Shown in pieces: positions 1 to 7,943 of a DNA stretch of 11,282 bases. The stretch spans positions 3,769,443 through 3,780,724 of the forward strand of contig NC_090611.1 of assembly GCF_004359215.1 (NCBI RefSeq), in the 5' to 3' direction. The position numbers and the translations under genes are program-made. The stretch's first letter is position 1; every line of letters begins with the position of its first letter. The DNA is from Bremia lactucae. Taxonomy: Eukaryota > Oomycota > Peronosporomycetes > Peronosporales > Peronosporaceae. Below the pieces are notes generated by a model. It saw nothing but the letters and a program-made list of their open reading frames with translations. It searched no databases and had not been told where the DNA came from.

Positions 1-85
1 CGAGCTTGATGGCTGTTGCCCAACACCTTAATTTGGGCTGCAAGTAACGATCGAGTTCGGTCCAGCCGCCTGTTACAGAAGATAA

Positions 86-268
86 TTGAGCTCTTTCCTG
101 CGAATGTTCAAGTCCGAGATGGAGCAGGCAGCTGTCCGGTTCATATTTGGAATGTACGATATACCGACCGTGGTCGTCTCGGATCCACAAATTACTATTG
201 CGCCCAAGCTCCTAAGCGACACAGCGCCAACTCTTAGGACTCGTGAGATACTAACGCTCAGAAAATAG
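86..268 (+). pseudogene. Ty3/gypsy integrase core fragment (short, decayed)
   Basis: An open stretch of about 60 codons holds a segment that reads FIFGMYDIPTVVVSD followed by PQIT. Gypsy integrases have a G-hydrophobic-P, then IVSDRDP-(R/K)-(F/I)-T pattern around the second catalytic aspartate. Here the RD of SDRDP is missing, as if six bases were lost, and the rest fits. Further downstream, LRTREILTL is a loose match to the LGT-R-L-x-MST segment that normally follows. There is no start codon of its own (the stretch opens on a TTG) and no GQTER catalytic glutamate region follows, so it is a fragment, not a gene. It ends about 35 bp before the tail of the LINE remnant on the other strand. The call rests on one motif and could be a coincidence. 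Confidence 0.42.
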
Positions 269-302
269 AATGATGATACGATAATGTCCATTTGTCTCCT
301 TC

Positions 303-1720
303 TCACCAGCTATTGGCACCTTGGAGTAATGTCGAATGGCGCATACTGACGCTATCACGAAGAAAGTTGGACTGCTCCGTCGAAAATCTATAGTATCGTG
401 TATCCGTGCAGCAGTGGGCGGCTTCGTATAGCGAGAAGATAATGTACCCACATTCTCCTTCCATAGAGGACCAGTGCCGAAGGAGTTGATCTACCTTGAG
501 AAACTCAGCAACACAAGGAGGCAAAATACTTGTCTGGGCTAGCATGAGCCACCGAAGGGCGTGGTTCGTGTGCTGTGTTTTGTTAGCGACTTCGAATGAA
601 GCCAGCCCAGCTCCGCCCGCTTGTTTTAAAGTGGAGAGTAGCTTTGAATAAATCTTGTGTTTGTGCTTCCGTCGATGTTGCATAGGCCAACAAAAAAAGA
701 ATTTCTACAAATTTTGTACAGCCTGCCGCGCCGGGTGCCCACTCTGGGATGCCAAAGATAGCTGCCGTGAATACAATGGATGGAAGAATGATGGAGCTCA
801 AAATAAAAACACACTGGTCACGACACGAGAAGCTCTGATCAACCGCCTTAAAGCTTCCGAATTAGCAAATCATATGACATTTATTTAAATCGACCTCATA
901 TTCCAAGTACCTCCCTGTTTCTGCCTGTTGAAGCATCGAAATGCCCAGCAAATTCCTGAAGCTGTACCCTTTTGTTTAAAAATATGAATTTACTCTTCAA
1001 CGGCTGATCTACAATGCCTGACGAGGCTATAAAGCGTTAAAAGAGGGCGAGCGCCGGCTTAAGTTGATTCGTTTGTTCGGAAATATTGTTGAGTCACCGA
1101 CAAACGATGCGAACTAGTACGTTGCAGTACGGCTCCCTCAAAAGAAGTGCTTTCAAGTTTGGCGAGTGCTGGACTGCAACCCCGACATCTCGACCATTAC
1201 GAGGAATAGCAGTAAGGTTAGAGAGAGAAAGTAAATATTTCTAACTATTTTTTTAATCATGTTATAATTTTTAAGATTGTTTTTACAATTATCTCGAAAT
1301 TATTATGATGACGGATATCGGACTGGACTGCCCCCATTCAAAAAGAATGTGGCTGTTGTTCTATCGTGATGCCGAGTGAGCAGCTGTATGAACCGCTCAG
1401 CAAACCCAAATTGTCGAAGAGCCTCGTATGAAAAGCATCTGTGGACAGTATCATAGGCCTTTCAACAATCGAGCAGGAGGATGGCCCTTCTAAATATCAA
1501 TCAAAGGAAGCCGTCGCAAGTTGGAAGAGCAGCACAGCACATATATTAACACTGTATGCAATGCACGACGCAGTTCTTATGGCTTAGAAGCCGTTGCTAG
1601 CCATCCTGCACCTAGAGCCTGTCAAGGCGCTGGCAGCCGTCTCAATCGATATTGCCATCCTTGCGGTAAATTCTTGGCGAGAAATAGTGATCCTACCTAT
1701 ATTTTATTTAACCCTCGCGT
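303..1720 (-). pseudogene. LINE (non-LTR retrotransposon) ORF2 remnant: reverse transcriptase and C-terminal region
   Basis: Read from 1720 downward on the minus strand, LINE reverse transcriptase blocks appear in the right order but in changing frames. About 1715-1620 resembles the NYRPIT(L/I) and following block. About 1480-1310 reads AILLLDC-stop-KAYDTVHR, then EALRQFGFAERFIQLL and TATFFLNGG; this is motif A with its catalytic aspartate (LLLD) and the fingers-palm segment that follows. Near 1185-1130 is AVQHSPNLKALLL, the segment usually before motif C. At 1104-1093 is FVGDST, where FVDD is expected, so one catalytic aspartate is lost. About 990-880 gives KSKFIFLN and MLQQAETGRYL, the post-palm segment. 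About 815-590 gives SIILPSIVFTAA and ATSTEAQTQ, and 620-560 gives QAGGAGLASFEVA with HALRWL, typical of the LINE C-terminus. Its last open stretch ends at 303. Endonuclease and ORF1 were not found. Motif B (RQGCPLSP) is missing, apparently replaced by AT-rich sequence. The element would have encoded the enzyme for target-primed reverse transcription; it is dead. Confidence 0.82.
1210..1312. other. AT-rich block interrupting the LINE reverse transcriptase
   Basis: This stretch is strongly AT-rich, with runs of T and A (for example the T tract near 1248-1254 and the GTTATAATTTTTAAG area near 1260), unlike the more balanced sequence on both sides. It falls where the LINE reverse transcriptase should carry motif B, between the TATFFLNGG segment and the AVQHSPNLKALL segment. 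It may be a small insertion or a replacement during repair. No terminal repeats or target duplication were found. Confidence 0.5.
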
Positions 1721-2097
1721 CTATTCCAGTCTTCATCCCCGCTCTCAGCCATGAGCCTTGGCGTACTAATAAGCCCTCGTTTACGAGGCTGCAGAGACCC
1801 GCGCTGATCGTTCCCCTGGATCGCGCTGGCACGATAACTAATTGCTGCGTTGCCGATGTGAAAAAACGCTGTTCAATGCAGAGTCGGCGACGAGCGACGA
1901 GTGTTCGCTACTATCCAACAGGTAATCCCTGACCGATGTCGAATAAGTGGACGGTTCCCCTGGAGCTGAACAATGTATTAACCATTGGTGAACCCCCCTG
2001 CTGCAACACTGTAATGGCTAGGGCATCGGTGAGGCTAGGCGGATCTGCCGCCGTGGCAGTGTATAGAAAAGCAGAGTAATTCCTTACCTTTAAGCCT
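1721..2097. other. Junction region between LINE and gypsy remnants; no gene recognised
   Basis: About 375 bp with nothing convincing on either strand. The part next to 1720 could be more of the LINE (the region before the first RT block), since 1745-1720 on the minus strand still looks like the charged segment that precedes NYRPIT. The part next to 2097 could be gypsy reverse transcriptase or RNase H, but no (Y/F)-x-DD motif is visible. An open plus-strand stretch (about 1594-1932, non-ATG start) has a hydrophobic translation but lies antisense to the LINE, so I do not call it. Confidence 0.4.
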
Positions 2098-3075
2098 TTT
2101 GTGATCGAAACACATGATGCGTCCCTACGCACTGCGACTCAGTCGTCTCACCTCTTGCAAAGAATGGCCTGTTGGCTTGAAATCTCCGCAATTTAAATTT
2201 TGATGTGAATTAAAAGCCGAGATATCAAAATTCTTTGGCTCAAGCGTTGTTATGCAGGCCACATTAAAAGCTCATTCGTATCACGACTCTATTGTCGTCA
2301 GCTACTGCCTAAATTTTTACGGCTTATGCCAAGGATAAATAGCGTGCAGATTTGCCACGGGCTCTTGGAAACAACGAACTAAAAGACTCGAACATTCAAA
2401 TTTTTGGTTCAATTGCATTCAACGTTACATCAATATTCTATCGATAGTGGAATTTTTCTATTGCACGGACGGAACCTCTGCGCGTAGCTCCTCACGATGA
2501 AATATCTGAAGTATCGAGGCACATGATATTGCCTTAGCAGTCATTTCGGGCGAAAGAAATCTTCGACACGGGAACCAGAGGTGTTGGTGGCTCAAACTCT
2601 GTCAATGGATCAGCACTTATGTGCGCAAACGCGAAACGTGCCAACGAGTAAAATCCTCTGCATATGCGGCTGCGTCGTTTACCAGTCTGCCTGCACCATT
2701 AGGAGCTCAGGTTAATCAGTATGAGTTTTGTGTTTTCTACCGAGGCGTTTATGTTACCAAGTGTGCCGGATACCATCGATGGCGAAGGTTTAGCTTAGCT
2801 GTTTATAGATGCGTGCTACGTCAACACGGTTTACCATCTTTGAGAAATCCTCGATTCACGAGTATGTTTAAAGTGCGATCTTCCTGTTGCTGGGCACTAA
2901 ATGAGACATGGTGCTCGGTACTAGTTGGACATGTCCACAGCGGATAACGATAGACCAAAGATCAAACTGAACGAGTCCATAGCATTATTGAAGTCATTTT
3001 GCGCAGTGTGTGCCTGAAACGTCGAAGTGTATAAAGCTCAATAATCCTTGTACTCAAGTTTGCGTTGTACAGCCC
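2098..3075 (+). pseudogene. Ty3/gypsy pol remnant: RNase H tail, spacer, integrase zinc domain and core
   Basis: Gypsy pol landmarks appear in order, with frameshifts. 2098-2178 reads FVIETHDASLRTATQSSHLL then RMACWL, the RNase H segment usually written TDHASLRT; here the D and H are swapped. 2231-2275 retains the LADALSRRP-type DNA. 2322 onward reads AYAKDK. 2542 has HFGRK in a shifted frame, and 2585-2641 has WWLKLCQWISTYVRKRETCQRVK, that is, the integrase HHCC zinc domain with the first Cys of CxxC changed to Arg. 2763 onward reads VPDTIDGEG, then LFID and RQHGLP (2819). The catalytic segment SDRDPRFT reads SLRNPRFT (both Asp lost). 2960-3000 reads DQTERVHSIIEVILRSVC, keeping the catalytic Glu (2969-2971). 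It fades near 3075. Reverse transcriptase to the left and the C-terminal chromodomain-type region to the right were not found. The integrase inserts element DNA into the genome; this copy cannot function. Confidence 0.87.
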
Positions 3076-3139
3076 GTTCTATGAGAACTGTTAATAGTTG
3101 ATATTTGCAGCTTTAGTGTTGTTGAAGGTGATGTTGCAA
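3076..3139. other. Trailing non-coding sequence after gypsy integrase
   Basis: Short stretch between the last recognisable integrase codons and the microsatellite. Nothing could be identified. Confidence 0.5.

Positions 3140-3171
<32 letters not shown>
3140..3171. repeat. Compound microsatellite (CT)n(TA)n
   Basis: About nine CT units pass directly into about seven TA units without interruption. It lies between the gypsy integrase remnant and the tRNA-like sequence. Compound repeats of this sort often grow by slippage, sometimes from the tail of a retroelement; which applies here cannot be seen. Confidence 0.95.
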
Positions 3172-3273
3172 CGATGCATATGTAGGAAAGGATAGGTTTA
3201 TTTGCAAATTTTATTGAGTGTTTGTACCAAATTTTTACGCACAAAATAAACGAAAGTAAGTAGACTTTCTGAT

Positions 3274-3346
3274 CACATTGTAGCTCAGTCGGTAAGATGT
3301 GGCAGCACTAACCGAGAGCCGCGGGTTCGAACCCCATACATGTTCA
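3274..3346 (+). tRNA. tRNA-derived sequence (pseudo-tRNA or SINE head)
   Basis: A perfect RNA polymerase III A box (TAGCTCAGTCGG, 3281-3292) and a perfect B box (GGTTCGAACCC, 3324-3334) are 43 bp apart, the spacing of an intron-less tRNA gene. The folded arms are poor. About four of seven acceptor pairs can form (ACAT 3275-3278 with ATGT 3340-3343). The T arm has three G-C pairs, one mismatch and one wobble. The D arm has only about two pairs, and no sound five-pair anticodon stem is seen. So it is not a credible functional tRNA; it is a decayed tRNA gene or the promoter head of a tRNA-derived SINE. tRNA-related SINEs are known in Phytophthora. No tail or target duplication was identified. 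Confidence 0.5.
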
Positions 3347-3636
3347 AGAATTTAAGCCTTAAGGGACCGATGTTTTTATTTCATCTGCGCTATCCTGCCA
3401 GATAGTGACGTCCCCCATTTTGTTCTGTGACACATAGCAGAAAAGAAGTGATGTTGTTACAAACCAATGGTCGATAGTAACTAATGGTCAGCAATAATTG
3501 GTAGGAATGAATGGGGACGTTAAATCGATTAACTCATAAAAACCACACTCAATTAATATATTCACTTTTGGTTATCCAATTTTGGCCTTAAGCCATCTCC
3601 TCTTAGCTCAAAGTGCACAACCTTTTATTGGTTGTT
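3347..3636 (+). other. Leader of the copia element; possible remnant of its 5' LTR
   Basis: No coding sequence. The heptamer AATGGTC recurs near 3467 and 3483, and the stretch runs directly into the copia gag, so it is where the 5' LTR and primer binding site should be. TGGTTGTTAGCTC at about 3629-3641 is a loose match (about 9 of 13) to a TGGTTATCAGAGC-type primer binding site. Without a 3' LTR to compare, the LTR borders cannot be fixed. Confidence 0.3.
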
Positions 3637-4320
3637 AGCTCAACAGCGATTCTGATTTGCAACGCGGAGCCCTTTGACGCGTCCATTACTCCCTGCGGAG
3701 CTTCAAGATGAAGATGTACATGATGTTCAAGGGACCTTGGGATGTGATCCTCGGCGACGGTGTTGTCCCGAAAACCAAGGAGCAACAAGCTCATGCAGCA
3801 ACCGTGCTCAACCTCAGCAAATCTCAGCTCCTGAGCGTTGCAAACACGACGAGTGCTGAAAAGGCATAGTTGGTCCTCGAGAATTTTTATTGGACGCAAG
3901 ACATGGCAAGTGGGCTGTAACTCAAAGAGAATTATGCGTCGTTCGAGTTCACTGCATCATCTTTTAGCGAGCATGTGATGGAGATAAAATACCTCGTCAT
4001 GAAGCTTAGGAACGCCGCATAAGGTCCTAGCGAGGTGAATGTGTGCGCTGAGATGCTGCAAGATGTACAAGCATGTCCGTAATGACCTTCAGCTAGCTGA
4101 CCTAGTCGGTCAGCTGATTGCTGAAGAAGTGCGGAAGAAGACATCTACGCTAATCGAAGATTCGACCGCACAACTCAAGGGCACGACGGAGGCGAAAAAG
4201 CAAATAAAGAAGCAGCAAAGTCGAAAGGTCAAAAATCTTCAGGAGTGTGTTAAATTGTGGCAAGACTGACAATTACACGAGAGACTGTCGTACGGACAGC
4301 CGCAAACAGGATGCACGATG
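3637..4320 (+). pseudogene. copia gag (capsid-like domain plus zinc knuckle), broken
   Basis: The translation from about 3637 contains ICNAEPFDAS, then after a one-base frame change near 3685 YSLRSFKMKMYMM (3690 on) and PWDVI, the FDGxNYxxWxFKM plus (L/P)W-x-V-(I/L) start of copia gag (UBN2 family). The body follows with QDMA (about 3900), SFSEHVMEIKYLVMKL and LADLVGQLIAEEVRKK (4096 on). In-frame stops: TAG 3867 and TAA 3918 where Trp is usual, and TAA 4020. Another frame change lies at about 4060-4090. The zinc knuckle at 4246-4290 reads CVKC in one frame and GKTDNYTRDC in the next, with the conserved His changed to Asn. Gag would form the virus-like particle and bind the RNA in the cytoplasm. 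No credible start codon remains upstream. Confidence 0.86.
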
Positions 4321-4760
4321 ACCAATCCAACGTTGCGCTTAGCGCAGCTGAAGTATTTATGGCAAGAAGCAGGATCATAGACAGTGGTGGGCGTCAGCAC
4401 ACAAGTGCAAGGATCACGAATTGTTCGTGAGCTACGAGGAGGCAACGATGCCGAGTGACATCTCAAGCGCCAAGAGTGGAGCTAAGTAACGTTATCGGTT
4501 ACGGGGCGGCCGTATTGCTTCTCTGGACTGGTTCTTTGGGGACAGACGCTAAATTGGAGATCACGGTTTACGTCAAGACCTAACGAAGAATTGTTTTCGC
4601 TGACAGTTGTGGCGTCACGCGGGATGATTGTAGAGATTGCAAACGACAGGTGTTTAATCAAACGTGGTAAAAAATGACAATTGCGACGGGCCAGAAGCAA
4701 GACTCACTGATATACCTGAATACACTGAGGTTGAGGTTGAAGGTCATTCAGCGGAGACGA
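4321..4760 (+). pseudogene. copia aspartic protease region, broken
   Basis: IIDSGG at about 4374-4391 is the catalytic D-S/T-G of a retroelement aspartic protease (DSG codons 4380-4388), followed by QHTS in the place of QHM(S/T). Further on, in shifted frames, come VIGYGA (about 4490), LWTGS, LEITVYVK and VVASRGMIVEIANDRCLI, which match the protease-to-integrase linker of copia polyproteins. Several stops and at least two frame changes interrupt it. The protease would process the gag-pol polyprotein inside the particle. Confidence 0.7.
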
Positions 4761-5551
4761 AATCAGAGCTTTGGCATCGGTGTTTGGGACACTTATCGTA
4801 TGGAACAATGAATGATATGATCAAGAATGGGAGGATTTACGGCACAGAGGCAACACTGAGATCAGTCTGGGAGGTCTGTGCAACTGCTAAGCAAGCGCGC
4901 AAGCCATTCACGACGAGCAACGAGGCTCAAACAGTCAAAAGGAACGCGCTTTTAGATGCTGTGGTATGCTCTGACGTTCTTGGACCAATTACTTTGGCCT
5001 CCAAGTCTGGGTTCAAGTACGTGGTGACAATTTTGTAATGAAGAGTTGCTATGTAAGTGTGTACCCACTGCGCTGCCTAAAACTCGGAACAGAACGGCAT
5101 AGAGAGCGGATAAACCGGACACTTGTGGAGATGACTCGGTGCTTGCTGAGTGGGAGTGGATTCGGTAAGGCTTAGTGGTGCGAGGCTATGATGACGGCAG
5201 CAGACATTGTAATGTTTTGCCAATATTAGTGCACAAGAACACAAGCCCATTTGAAATGTTGCTAAAAAGGAAGCCACACATCAAGCATATGCGAGGTATC
5301 AGAATGGAGTGCTACGCTCACGTTGCAAAGGATAAAATGATAAAATTGAAAGATTGTGGATTCAGTGCTACCTACTAGAGTACGAGAAGCACATTGACTT
5401 CTCAACCAAGGAAATAAATCGATTGTTGTTTAAAGAAGAGTGGCATCTGCAGAGTGGTCAATGGATTTTCAAACAAAGCAACGCGGAAGGAGTGCTTGAC
5501 GTCATAGACAGCGTTGAACGACTCCTGTATCAGGAGCTCAGACACCATTGA
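4761..5551 (+). pseudogene. copia integrase: pre-integrase zinc domain and core, with large internal loss
   Basis: An open stretch to 5038 carries ELWHRCLGHLSYGTMNDMI, the HxxxxH half of the pre-integrase zinc domain (His 4775 and 4790). The CxxC half reads WEVC (first Cys now Trp at 4868, second Cys at 4877). It continues to VVCSDVLGPI with the first catalytic Asp (4973-4975) and GFKYVVTI. A stop follows at 5036-5038. Fifty bases on, QNG (5090-5098) and ERINRTLVEM (5104 on, next frame) mark the end of the catalytic core. Thus about 100 or more residues, with the second catalytic Asp and probably the Glu, are gone. After further frame changes come NVLPILVHKNTSPFEMLL (about 5215-5270), CYAHV, DCGF and CYLLEYEKH (5370 on), the usual C-terminal part. 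The integrase is inactive. Confidence 0.87.
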
Positions 5552-6715
5552 CAAAGTTATACAGACCTGAGTCGGATGTACACAATGGACTAGCTAAATC
5601 ATTGCCCACGGGCGAATCTAGTACGCCAGGAAGAGATAGCGAGGAAACATGGATGGTACGGCCAGTACACAAGAAGCGGGGTGCTGTTCACTATAAGCAA
5701 GGATTTTCGAATTTTGCGGCTTGGTAATCAGTAATTACTTGCGACGAAGAATGACATGGCGTCTTTCACTGCTCGCAACACATAGACGCTTGACGATATA
5801 TCTCCAGATAAGAAGGCCGTCGGCTGTAAATGTATTTTCGAATCAAGCGCTACCCAAAAGGTAGGGTTATTAAGTCTAAGGCACGTCTGGTGGTGAAGGA
5901 ATATACTCAGCGCACAGGTGTCGACTACTTAAAGACGTTTGCGCCTGTTGCACGCAAGGAGTCCACCTACACTGTTTTAGCGAGTGCTACTGCTGAAGAC
6001 TTGGAAGCTAAGAATATCGACGTTGACACGGTGCTTTTCTACGGTGAAGTGGAGACAGAAATCTACATGGTTCAGCCAGACGAGTTCGAGAATCGAGACA
6101 ATCCAGCGAAGAAGTGTTTACAAGAAAGGCGCTAAATGGGACCAAGCATGCGGCTTGACACAAGTGTGCACGTACGTCTCTCAAATCAGCAGTACAGCAG
6201 AGACGTCATCTACGTGGACGACTTGATGCTAAGCAAGATCAAGGCAAAAATTCATGAGATTAAGCAAGCATTCAAATCCGACTTCACTATCAAGGAGCTT
6301 GGCAAATTGAAACGGTGTCTTGGGATTGAAATTGGTCGCGAGCGCAACAACAAGATTATTGTGAGGAACCAGCGCGCGTACCATGAGTGACCCGCAAAAA
6401 GCTTCGGTGTACCAGACTGCAAGGAAAAATTCACGTCATCGAACAGCAACTCTCAACTGGCGAACATGTCGCCGGATGAAGAGTTTGTTCCAAAATTACC
6501 GGTCGAGAACTGCTCGGTGCCTTAATGTATCTTGCACCGTGCACACGTCCGGACATTTCGTTTGCTATCGGCGAAGTGTCCAAGTATTATGAGCGCCATA
6601 ACAGGTCACACTGAGTGGCAACGAAGCGGATACTCAAGTACCTGAAGACGACACAAGACCTACGGATTTGATTTGGCGGTGAGAATAAGGGAGAGCTCAT
6701 TGTATTTGGAGATTG
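5552..6715 (+). pseudogene. copia reverse transcriptase (RVT_2 type), broken
   Basis: After a poorly conserved linker (5552-5740), ATKNDMASF (about 5738) and DKKAVGCKC lead into FRIKRYPKGRV, KARLVVKEYTQ, GVDYLKTFAPVARKES and IDVDTVLFYGEVETEIYM. These are standard copia RT blocks, with the motif A aspartate at 6019-6021. ALNGTKHAA at about 6129-6155 corresponds to the (A/G)LYGxKQAxR block. A loss of perhaps 20-30 codons follows. The next piece has DTSVHV and IYVDDLML, with the catalytic YVDD intact at 6211-6222, then IKELGKLKRCLGIEI and NQRAY. A stop (TGA 6388) and frame changes follow, then EFVPKLP, CTRPDISFAIGEVSKYY, ATKRILKYLKTTQDL and GGENKGELI. The enzyme would copy element RNA to DNA in the particle. 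Catalytic aspartates survive, but the reading frame does not. Confidence 0.9.
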
Positions 6716-7005
6716 AGTTTTAGCAGACGATTTAGACATACGACGTTTGACAACGGATTGCGTTTTCGCTGTAAGCGAAAGTACGTTTTTATAATGTTCG
6801 AAGCGATAGCAAACATTTGCAACGTCGACATGGGCTGAGTACATGATGCTAACAAGAATCGATTTCGCTACGCAGTCTATTGAAGGATTTTGGCTACAAT
6901 GGCGATGACAAAGAAGCGACCCTACTTTACCAGGATAATCAAGGTTGCATCGCTTTATCCAAGAATCGCGTCTATCACCTCGCGGACCAAGCAAATTAAT
7001 ATCAT
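6716..7005 (+). pseudogene. copia RNase H, broken and truncated
   Basis: In shifting frames: GD-stop-VLADDLDIRRLTT (about 6708-6760) matches the DADWAGDxDxRRST start of copia RNase H. TFATSTWAEYMML (about 6812-6850) matches VATSTxEAEYM with its catalytic Glu. GYNGDDKEATLLYQDNQG then CIALSKNRVYHL (6892-6980) matches the DNQGxIxLxxNP segment, with its Asp at 6934. RTKQINI at about 6980-7000 corresponds to RTKHIDI. Beyond that the copia sequence ends abruptly. RNase H would remove the RNA strand during reverse transcription. Confidence 0.83.
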
Positions 7006-7813
7006 TGCGACCGCTGTTCATCGCATCGGAATGCGGATGAATGCGGCGAGTGAACTCCGCCTCGTATTGGTCGGGCGTTTCATTTGAACGCATCACGACT
7101 GGGATCGGGAAACTCCCTAAGCGTTTCATTATTAAAAACGACATAATAATCATCTGCGTCTAGAATAGCGCGCTCTAAGAGCGATGCTCTTGGCTTGTCT
7201 AGATAAGGCTATTCAGATAAAGGGAGCATCGGTAATGTGCCACTTACCACATAGCCACGTTCAAAAAGACTGGCTTGTGACACCGACTGAGCATGTTCAG
7301 GTGTCGTCGGCGGAGCTTTAGGCTCGGAATTCTCTATGTCAGAACCATTATGGATAATGGTCTGAGCATAAGCCGTTGTGTTTTTTTACCCAACGGAGAA
7401 GGAGCTGCGTCTCTTTGAGCAGCGCTCTCAATAACTGTCGCTGCGCTATCCGGCGTGACGATGAGACAGCTTTCGTAAATGTTGTTTCTCCATATTTCGA
7501 GCCATAAGAGAAGTTTGGATGGGCAATAATACGCCATCATTCTTCGTCATTAGCTCGTTGTCCGCATCACTATCATGAGGTGACAGCAACGGTGTCCACT
7601 CATTGTAGTCGATAATGAGCAACGGATCAGCATCCTCACTGTTAAAGTGAGATGGATCCTTAAGTACCGTTTGCGCGACAGCGGCAGTAGCTGTCGGCGT
7701 TTTGACTAAGGCATTGGAGGCTGCCGGCGTGCTAACGTGGCGCGGCGCTTAGCGCGAGTTTCAGTTGGTATCTTCGCAGACGACCCACCAACGTGGCCCC
7801 TTTTAGGTGGCAT
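7006..7813 (-). pseudogene. Unrecognised minus-strand coding remnant beside a 3' LTR (possible antisense ORF of a gypsy element)
   Basis: Starting from an ATG at 7813 on the minus strand, the translation reads MPPKRGHVGGSSAKIPTE then TRAKRR, a basic N-terminus. After a frame change near 7745 it goes on as an Ala/Thr/Pro-rich stretch, then an acidic one (DPSHFNSEDADPLLIIDYNE, then LLSPHDSDADNEL), to a TAG near 7463. Further coding-like pieces in other frames include VTPDSAATVIESAAQRD (about 7460-7410), AQTIIHNGSDIENSEPKAPP (about 7370-7310), FERGYVVSGTLPMLPLSE (stop 7211-7209) and DADDYYVVFNNETLREFPD (about 7155-7100). I do not recognise the family. It lies 130 bp upstream of a plus-strand LTR and is antisense to it. 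Some plant gypsy lineages (Retand, RIRE2-like) carry antisense extra ORFs at exactly this place. Alternatives: part of a separate transposon or a broken host gene. Cut off on its 3' side by the copia end. Confidence 0.45.
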
Positions 7814-7844
7814 TCATGGCGCCGTGTAGGAAACACAGGTCGCT

Positions 7845-7851
7845 AGAGTGA
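7845..7851 (-). promoter_or_regulatory. Possible oomycete-type initiator upstream of the minus-strand ORF
   Basis: On the minus strand, TCACTCT lies 32-38 bases before the ATG at 7813. Oomycete genes often start transcription at a TCA(C/T)T(C/T)(C/T)-like initiator a few tens of bases before a short leader. A seven-base match is weak evidence, and the typical T-rich flanking element is not clear. Confidence 0.2.
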
Positions 7852-7930
7852 CTGAGAGAACTAGCGGCGCGTAAAGAAGCTCGCAGTTCCTCCTTCCTCT
7901 TTGACGAATTATAAATTGTAATTTCCTTCT

Positions 7931-7943
7931 GAAAGGGGGGAAG
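7931..7943 (+). other. Polypurine tract of a gypsy element
   Basis: GAAAGGGGGGAAG, thirteen purines in a row, ends exactly at the TG that opens the LTR and is preceded by a pyrimidine-rich TTTCCTTCT. This is the usual primer for plus-strand DNA synthesis, found just inside a 3' LTR. It shows that the LTR at 7944 is the right-hand LTR of a plus-oriented element and not simply a solo LTR. Confidence 0.75.

Larger units (their letters stand above)
3637..7005 (+). mobile_element. Ty1/copia retrotransposon, decayed, 3' truncated
   Basis: Domain order is gag (UBN2-type), zinc knuckle, aspartic protease, pre-integrase zinc domain, integrase, reverse transcriptase, RNase H. Integrase before reverse transcriptase is what separates copia from gypsy. 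All parts are on the plus strand but in changing frames with many stops. Two internal losses are evident: most of the integrase catalytic core (around 5038-5090) and a short palm segment of the reverse transcriptase (around 6165). The end of RNase H, the polypurine tract and the 3' LTR are absent; at about 7005 the sequence switches to unrelated minus-strand coding sequence. The copy cannot move by itself. Confidence 0.88.

Noticed and set aside
1594..1932. Hydrophobic plus-strand protein of about 110 residues
   Set aside because: It starts on a TTG, lies antisense to the LINE reverse transcriptase, and open frames of this size are expected by chance in this length of sequence.
3274..3346. 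Functional tRNA gene
   Set aside because: Only about four acceptor pairs and two D-arm pairs form, with no sound anticodon stem.
6587..7153. Longest open minus-strand frame in the window (188 codons)
   Set aside because: Most of it is antisense to clear copia RT and RNase H codons, and no family is recognisable; only its first part, from about 7153 to 7006, overlaps the minus-strand remnant already described.
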